Shown here in pieces: positions 58,421 to 64,000 of a stretch of DNA of 64,000 bases. The stretch is from Pseudomonas fluvialis (GTDB lineage Bacteria; Pseudomonadota; Gammaproteobacteria; Pseudomonadales; Pseudomonadaceae). The DNA lies in assembly GCF_014207935.1 (NCBI RefSeq), contig NZ_JACHLL010000005.1, forward strand, positions 1 to 64,000, given 5' to 3'. Made by a program: the position numbers and the translations under genes. The first letter of the stretch is position 1, and every line of letters starts with the position of its first letter. Below the pieces are notes generated by a model, which worked only from the letters and a program-made list of their open reading frames with translations, ran no database searches and had not been told where the DNA came from.

Positions 58421-59068
58421 TCAGCCTCCGAAAACTACCGCCTCAAAGATCTCGTAATACTCTTTACCAGCCCGGATCTTGAATACATCGCCCTGTTTGG
58501 TTGCCTTGAACGTCATGTCGCCATCGGCCTGACTCAGGTCGGCGCCAAGAGCTTGGCCTTTATCAAAGAAAATGAAACGTGTCTTGCCGCTCGGCAGCGA
58601 GACCTTGACGGTGGCGGAGCCGCCTCCCTCACGCGCCACTTCGAACGCGCACTGGCGCACCTTGCCACCGCCCTCTGAACAGGGAATGTCGCCTCGTGCA
58701 TCAAATTGTCCCTGACCGGCGCGCTCGGTATGCGACGGCCCTTTGGATGCTGCGGCTGCACCACCGCCCGGCGCCGCGAAGCCGAGGATTTCGCAGGGGC
58801 CATTGCTCTTGTCCTTGGCCGTGTAGGTCACATACGGGGGCTCGCTCCCCTTCGGCGTGATATCGACATAGGCGCCCGCCGATTTTGCGGTGATCTGGCC
58901 ATCCGGGTGAGTAGTGGTCTTTGCCAAGGCGCCATTCATGCGAACCTGCCCCTTGGGGTTGGTATCGACGTTGAGACCGGCTCCGCACTTGGCTGCGAAA
59001 ACAGGAACCTCGGCATAGGCCGATGTACTGGCCGCAAGGGCCATGACGAGCAGAAGGTTACGTTTCAT
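58421..59068 (-). CDS. Secreted protein of unknown function
   Basis: A 215-residue protein with a clear signal peptide (MKRNLLLVMALAASTSAYA, then EVP) and a Gly/Ala/Lys-rich mature part. It has four cysteines (CGAGLNV, GPCEILG, IPCSEGGG, RQCAFEV) that could form two disulfides. AAGGAG precedes the ATG. Its small periplasmic or extracellular form suggests a role at the surface, but I do not recognise a family. It lies between the HD-GYP regulator and the adhesin, all on the same strand. Confidence 0.7.
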   Translation of the reverse strand: MKRNLLLVMALAASTSAYAEVPVFAAKCGAGLNVDTNPKGQVRMNGALAKTTTHPDGQITAKSAGAYVDITPKGSEPPYVTYTAKDKSNGPCEILGFAAPGGGAAAASKGPSHTERAGQGQFDARGDIPCSEGGGKVRQCAFEVAREGGGSATVKVSLPSGKTRFIFFDKGQALGADLSQADGDMTFKATKQGDVFKIRAGKEYYEIFEAVVFGG

Positions 59069-59161
59069 GTGTTGCTCCTTTTTGATGGACGTAGGTCATG
59101 CTGCAGGTAGTGCTTTGTTGAAGTAGGGCGTTTTCTCTCGCGGGTGATCATGAGTGAGCCG

Positions 59162-62100
59162 CTATGTGCCGTGATGGTTCTGATCATCCACCGGGTGCGT
59201 TACAGCATCGGCTGCCTCGATCAGATTCTCATCCGGATCACTGCCTGCCTCATGGCTGCCCGCCCCCTGATCAGCCGTGCTGGCCAGCGCAATCAATGCT
59301 TCAGTCGGCGGTAGATCAAGATGTGGTGCCACCAGCGCATCCGGCGAAACGCCAGCTGCGTGCAGGTAGTCGTCCACGGGTGACAGCATATTGCTATGCA
59401 GCGTCAGGCCCGGATCGACGTGACCTGATGTGTCGGCGAACTGCAGGTAGTCCTGCAGCGTGCCATCAGCTGGCGGCGGTGGCAGTCCGCCCGTCTCGAG
59501 GCCGAGCGTAACCTGTTCGGCCGGCTCGATCGGATCGGGCGTAACATCATCCTGCCCGTGGCCCGCCTCGTGACCGAGGGCGAGACCATGGGAGTGATTA
59601 TCCCCATGCCCCAGCGCCAGACCATGGTGGCCATGGTCGTGCCCGGTCGTGCTCCCGCCGGAAACCTGGCCCGCCGTGCCCGTGCCCGGATTCTGCTCCC
59701 CGGCAGCGGCCGATGGCGGAACCAGTTCCGGGGCGAGCTGCTGCACAGGATCGGGCACATCCAGAGACGGCGCCACCATATCCGGCTCGGCTGGCGGCGG
59801 CGCCTCGAGTTCCGGCGCCAGAACCGGTGCGGGCGGGGGCGGCAAGGGGGGCTCGAGAACAGGTGCATCGTCGGTGCCGATGATGGTCATCACCATCTCA
59901 TGCGTCGTGCCATCCGCCAGTTGCACCGCGAAGACATCTTCCGTCTTTTCGCCGTCATTCAGCGCGTCGGCGCGGCCATCCGGCGTGTAGGTCCAGTAGC
60001 CGGTGCCGTCGATGGCGAAGAGGCCATATTTGCCCAGCACCACCACCGGCTGCACCGCGCGGCCGGCATCGCCGTCGAGGCTCGGAGGGGGTGGCGGTGG
60101 GGGTGGCGCATCACCTGCCCCGTCCTCGGACGGCGAGCCGAGATTGACGACAAAATCGGTGACAGGATCCGCACCGTCGCTTGGTTGATCGTCGCTATCT
60201 GGCGCGCCTCCGGCCGGGGGCTGTCCCATATCGGCGAGCACGCCGTGCACCTGCTGGTCTTCTCCCAACACCGAATGTTGCACATCGAAGTTCTCGCCCG
60301 GCGGCGGGCCGAGCGTAACGACAAAGTCCGGTGTGGGATCGGAGCCGTCGGCCGGCAGATCGTGGCTGGGTGCCGTACCAGCGGCAGGGAACGGCTGCCC
60401 CGGCTGCAGTTCTACCCGGACTTCCTTGTCAATCCAGGGGGATTCGCTCGTGCCATCGGTGCTGCACGTTTCGACATGGAACAGGTAGTTGCCGGTCTGG
60501 CCGGCGGGCGGCGTGACCGAGACCTTGTCCAGCGCCCAGCCGTCCAGCGAAACCGGCTTGCCGGCTTCGGCGGTGGCCGTATGCACCCCGTCGGTGACGA
60601 CCGCACCGACCGGCAGATCGCTGAGGCGTACCTCAATATGCTCGTCAGCATCCGGCGAGGCGGCGTTGATCTTGAGGCTGAACGGGTCGCCCGGCTGCAC
60701 ATGGTGCACCGTGTTGAGGTCCACCACATTGACGCGGATCGTCGCCGTCGTGTGATTCACGCCGTCGGTGACTTCGTAGGTGAAGCTGTCGCTGCCCGAG
60801 AAGCCCGCTGCCGGCACGTAGCGGAAGGTGCCGTCGCCATTGCTGGTGATCGTGCCGCCGTGCGCCGTGGTGGCGTCGAAGTGGCTTAAGGTGACCGCAT
60901 GGCCTTCGGGGTCGACGGCCTGATCGAGCACGTTTTGGGTAACCAGTTCGGTATCCGTGACATCCATCCGCGCGTCGACATCCGGCACCGACGGCGCCCA
61001 GTCGGTCGGGTGCATGGCCAGCTGGAAGCTGGTCTGGCCGCCGTCGGAGACCACGCCAAAACGCCCGCCGTTGAGCGGCGTGCCGAAGTCGTGCGACACC
61101 TTCATGACACCGCCCGACCATAGCTCGGCCACGCTGCCATGCACGCGCAGTTCGACGTCGTGATCGACATCGGGCGTTGCCATCGTTGCGTCGGTCACAT
61201 GCGCGTGCTGAACAAACTGGCCGTTGCGATATTCCTCGATGTTCCAGCCGCCCTGGCCGGCACGCAGCACGGCCATCTTGAAGTTGTTGGCGTCCTGGTA
61301 GTCGAAGACGATACCGCCCGTGGTGTTGAAGCCGCTGTGGGCGTGGGCATTGACGGTCGCCGCCAGGGTGTAGTCGGCTTGCAACGCACCGGCGTAGTCG
61401 ACCAGCGCCACCTGCTTGGCCGTGCCGCCGGCAACACTCATTTGGGTGCCAGCTATAGTCCATTCGCCATTGACCGCTTCGACGCCGTGCGGCGTGCCGT
61501 CATGCGGCGTATTGCTGAAGCGGACTTCGGCAAAGTTGGTGTAATGGACCACCGCCGCACCGCCACCGGGCAGGGTTACCGTGGCCGTGCCGGCGTGGCT
61601 GTCGATCAGCACGTCGTCGGCATCGTAGGCCGAGAGGTCAAGGACGTTGCGGCCGCTGCCGCCATCCACGGTGTAGGAGGCGCCATCTTTCAGCGCCGAG
61701 AAGCGGAAGATGTCGTCGGCGCTGCCTCCCTTGGCCGTGGTCACGTCGTAATAGCCCGAGGCCAGCCCCTGCGCCGGGGCCTGGAAGTCCTGATTGGTCG
61801 GGTCGAAAAAGATCGCCTGCGTGGCTTGAGAGAAATCGGCACTGGCCAGCGTGCTGTGACCGGATGCTGATACGGCCTCGACGGAAAGCGTCGGGGCGTC
61901 GGCCACCCCGGTGATGTCGAGCGTGCCGTGCGCTACCCGCGTGCCATGCCCGTCGCCGACAGTGAGCGTGACCGGAATGTCGTCGTGGCTGACGTTGGCG
62001 GCGGGGGTAAAGCGCCAGGTGCCGTCGGGTTGCTTGGCGAAGGCCCCGTATTGCGGGTCGACTGCTACCGAGCTGATCGCCAGCGTGTCGCCGGTGTCCG

Positions 62101-64000
62101 TGTCGGCAGCGCCGATGAGCTTCAGAAGCTCGGCCTCGGTGTAATCGTGCGCGGTGTCTTCCGCAGTCGCATCCAGTGCCGCCGGCGTCGCCGTGGTGCC
62201 GGTGACCGTCGGCAGATCATTGCTGCCCTTGATGGTCAGGGTCACGGTCTGCGTGGTTTCGGCGCCGTGGTTGTCGCGGATGGCGACGGTAAAGCTTTCG
62301 TGCTCGGTGGCGCCTTCGGCCAGCGCCTGCGCGCCCTGATGCAGGCGGTAGGTCCACGCGCCGGTCGTTGCATCGATGCTCAGGTCGCCATACTGGCCGT
62401 GGGCCGCGCCCGAGATGGCAAAGCTCAGCGTATCGCCGCTGTCGACGTCGTGCGCGGTCAGTTTGCCGGTGACGGTTTCGGCGAGATCCTCCTGTACTTC
62501 GCCTTCCTGCAGGGGGGCGGTGCCGCTCGCCGGGGCGCCGGTCTGCAGGCGGAAAGCCCCACTCTGGAAGTCGTAGCCGGAGAACAGCGCGTCATACGCA
62601 GCCCCCGAGATCACAGTGCCGCCACCCGACGAGCTCAAGACGCGTTGCGTGGAGTCGGCGGCGTCAGTGAGCCGGAAGCCGGGATTCGTCCCTTCGGCCA
62701 TGTCGAAATGCAGGGTGTAGCCCTGTTTCACATAGTTCTGTATATCGCCCAGGGTGACCTGCGAGACGCCGCCGGCCGGGGTGCCCGGCAGGGTCACCAC
62801 CGGCGGGGTGCCATCAGTCTTGGTGAACACCAGGTCAGCCTCGGTGACAACGAATTTCGCCGGCCATTCATGCTGCCTGTCCCGCGTCAGCATGATCGTT
62901 CCCGCGGCGCTTGTTCCCCCACCGATGACTTCCAGCAGGCCGCCAACCATTCCGTTTCCATGGGCCGCCAAGGCGTGGCCGATGACGGCCAGCGGATTGT
63001 CGTCCAGCGTCATCTGGTGGCCCGCGGCCACGCTCAGGGCCGAGGCGCTGGCGGTGGTGGCCGCGCCGATCACCGGCGCATCGTTGGTGCCGGTGACGGT
63101 GATGGTGAGGTCCTGAACGGACTTTGCGCCGGCGCCGTCGGTCGCCGTGACATGAATGACCACGTCGCGCGTCTCGCCCACGGCCAGGTTCTGATAATCG
63201 GCGTGGCTGGGGTCGAAGCTGTAGCTGCCGTCGGCATTGAGCGTGAAGCCGCCCGCCGTCGAGTCGGTGGTGAATTTGAGCGCATCACCGGCATCGGTGT
63301 CGGTGGCCTGCATCTGGCCGCGCAACAGGCTGCCATCCTCGGTCACCGACTGGGTCTGCGCCTGCAATACCGGTGCGTCGTTGCTGCCGGCGACGGTGAC
63401 CGTCACCTGCTGCTGCACGGTTTCGCCATCGGCGGTGTGGGCCTCGACGGTGAACGTGTCGGTGCGCTGCGCGCCGGCTGCGAGGGTCTGAACCTTGCTG
63501 TCGTCCAGCGTGTAGGTCCAGTGGCCGCTGGCATCGACGCTGAAGCTGCCGTAGGTGCCGGCATGATCGGTCTGCGCGGTAAAGGTGGGCACGTCGCCGG
63601 TATCGGCGTCGGTGGCGGTGAGCGTGCCGGTGGCCTTGTGCTGTGCGGTGGCGTCTTCTCTGACGGCCCCCGTGTGAGCGCCGGCGATGACCGGCGCATC
63701 TTCGCGCCCCTGAACCGTGACCGTCACCTGTTGCCGGGTTGTCGTGCCGTCGCTGGAAGTGACGCTGACCGTAAAGGTTTCGGTTTCACTCTGTCCGGCA
63801 TGCAGTGCTTGCGTCACTCCTTTGCTGTTGTCGATGATGTAGTGCCACTGGCCGCTGGCATCGATACTGAAATCGCCGTAGGCGCCATGTTGTGTTGCGG
63901 CAGTGAAGTTCACCGCCTGGGTGCTGCCCGCAACGGTCGCTGCCAGCTTGCCGGATACGGCAGCAGCTGCATCCTCGGCAATCGACTGTGCATGGTCGCC
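59162..64000 (-). CDS. Giant VCBS-repeat adhesin, C-terminal part (5' end off right edge)
   Basis: The frame is open to the right edge, giving 1612 codons in view. It is made of repeated extracellular modules. VCBS/cadherin-like repeats contain DAPVI and SNDAPVL, with about 100 residues each near 63000-64000 and again near 62230-62560. A LamG-like/sugar-binding-like domain lies near 61000-61450 (VALVDYAGALQADYTLAATV), and Ig-like repeats near 60730-60960. The C-terminal 500 residues are Pro/Asp-rich, with duplicated DFVV(T/N)LG(P/S)P units and a His-rich stretch near 59560-59650. No glycine-rich RTX nonapeptides are seen. Such proteins are secreted by type I systems and anchored at the surface; the secretion signal is not obvious. 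Confidence 0.85.
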   Translation of the reverse strand, partial: GDHAQSIAEDAAAAVSGKLAATVAGSTQAVNFTAATQHGAYGDFSIDASGQWHYIIDNSKGVTQALHAGQSETETFTVSVTSSDGTTTRQQVTVTVQGREDAPVIAGAHTGAVREDATAQHKATGTLTATDADTGDVPTFTAQTDHAGTYGSFSVDASGHWTYTLDDSKVQTLAAGAQRTDTFTVEAHTADGETVQQQVTVTVAGSNDAPVLQAQTQSVTEDGSLLRGQMQATDTDAGDALKFTTDSTAGGFTLNADGSYSFDPSHADYQNLAVGETRDVVIHVTATDGAGAKSVQDLTITVTGTNDAPVIGAATTASASALSVAAGHQMTLDDNPLAVIGHALAAHGNGMVGGLLEVIGGGTSAAGTIMLTRDRQHEWPAKFVVTEADLVFTKTDGTPPVVTLPGTPAGGVSQVTLGDIQNYVKQGYTLHFDMAEGTNPGFRLTDAADSTQRVLSSSGGGTVISGAAYDALFSGYDFQSGAFRLQTGAPASGTAPLQEGEVQEDLAETVTGKLTAHDVDSGDTLSFAISGAAHGQYGDLSIDATTGAWTYRLHQGAQALAEGATEHESFTVAIRDNHGAETTQTVTLTIKGSNDLPTVTGTTATPAALDATAEDTAHDYTEAELLKLIGAADTDTGDTLAISSVAVDPQYGAFAKQPDGTWRFTPAANVSHDDIPVTLTVGDGHGTRVAHGTLDITGVADAPTLSVEAVSASGHSTLASADFSQATQAIFFDPTNQDFQAPAQGLASGYYDVTTAKGGSADDIFRFSALKDGASYTVDGGSGRNVLDLSAYDADDVLIDSHAGTATVTLPGGGAAVVHYTNFAEVRFSNTPHDGTPHGVEAVNGEWTIAGTQMSVAGGTAKQVALVDYAGALQADYTLAATVNAHAHSGFNTTGGIVFDYQDANNFKMAVLRAGQGGWNIEEYRNGQFVQHAHVTDATMATPDVDHDVELRVHGSVAELWSGGVMKVSHDFGTPLNGGRFGVVSDGGQTSFQLAMHPTDWAPSVPDVDARMDVTDTELVTQNVLDQAVDPEGHAVTLSHFDATTAHGGTITSNGDGTFRYVPAAGFSGSDSFTYEVTDGVNHTTATIRVNVVDLNTVHHVQPGDPFSLKINAASPDADEHIEVRLSDLPVGAVVTDGVHTATAEAGKPVSLDGWALDKVSVTPPAGQTGNYLFHVETCSTDGTSESPWIDKEVRVELQPGQPFPAAGTAPSHDLPADGSDPTPDFVVTLGPPPGENFDVQHSVLGEDQQVHGVLADMGQPPAGGAPDSDDQPSDGADPVTDFVVNLGSPSEDGAGDAPPPPPPPPSLDGDAGRAVQPVVVLGKYGLFAIDGTGYWTYTPDGRADALNDGEKTEDVFAVQLADGTTHEMVMTIIGTDDAPVLEPPLPPPPAPVLAPELEAPPPAEPDMVAPSLDVPDPVQQLAPELVPPSAAAGEQNPGTGTAGQVSGGSTTGHDHGHHGLALGHGDNHSHGLALGHEAGHGQDDVTPDPIEPAEQVTLGLETGGLPPPPADGTLQDYLQFADTSGHVDPGLTLHSNMLSPVDDYLHAAGVSPDALVAPHLDLPPTEALIALASTADQGAGSHEAGSDPDENLIEAADAVTHPVDDQNHHGT

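Noticed and set aside
59558..60889. A 443-codon plus-strand frame opposite the adhesin
   Set aside because: Arg- and His-rich shadow of repeated, high-GC modules; no ribosome site or family features.

Overview
The window looks like the chromosome of a Pseudomonas species, with high-GC core genes and an order matching, from memory, the P. aeruginosa PA0575-PA0668 block read in the opposite direction. From left to right it holds an rRNA operon leader (the 16S gene lies off the left edge), tyrS, mepM, anmK, erpA, argC, hemJ, coq7, an OsmC gene, vfr, trpC/D/G/E with a trp leader peptide, gph, rpe, djlA, murU, amgK, lptD, surA, pdxA, rsmA, apaG, apaH, glpE, prkA, yeaH, a SpoVR gene, cca, folK, folB, plsY, tsaD, rpsU, dnaG, rpoD and an rmcA-type c-di-GMP enzyme. 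The assignment to Pseudomonas rests on protein sequence and gene order recalled from knowledge; no search was run.

Region 1-48505 is mostly ordinary core genome, tightly packed with many overlapping start/stop codons. Notable details are three tandem rRNA promoters with identical 16-bp spacers, a 22-codon trp leader peptide before trpE, an uninterrupted trpE-trpG junction, and two copies of a roughly 142-bp palindromic intergenic repeat whose stems carry paired compensatory changes.

Region 48522-53150 begins with a CAU-anticodon tRNA and is a small accessory island of lower GC and phage-like content. It carries a small unknown protein behind a strongly folded leader, an XRE regulator diverging from an unknown gene, an antirepressor-like gene coupled to a further unknown gene, a 728-bp gene-free segment and a tyrosine recombinase. 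The gene-free segment contains a very regular array of TGCGACA-N9-TGTCGCA dyads at a 32-bp pitch, which is the strongest candidate for something undescribed. A set of perfect hairpins stands in front of the recombinase.

Region 53155-64000 is minus-strand and looks devoted to surface signalling and adhesion: a hybrid histidine kinase with a degenerate first receiver, an HD-GYP response regulator in the same operon, a small secreted protein and the C-terminal 1612 codons of a giant VCBS-repeat adhesin that runs off the right edge. With the RmcA-like protein across the island, three proteins here connect to c-di-GMP, so control of adhesion by this messenger is a reasonable inference.
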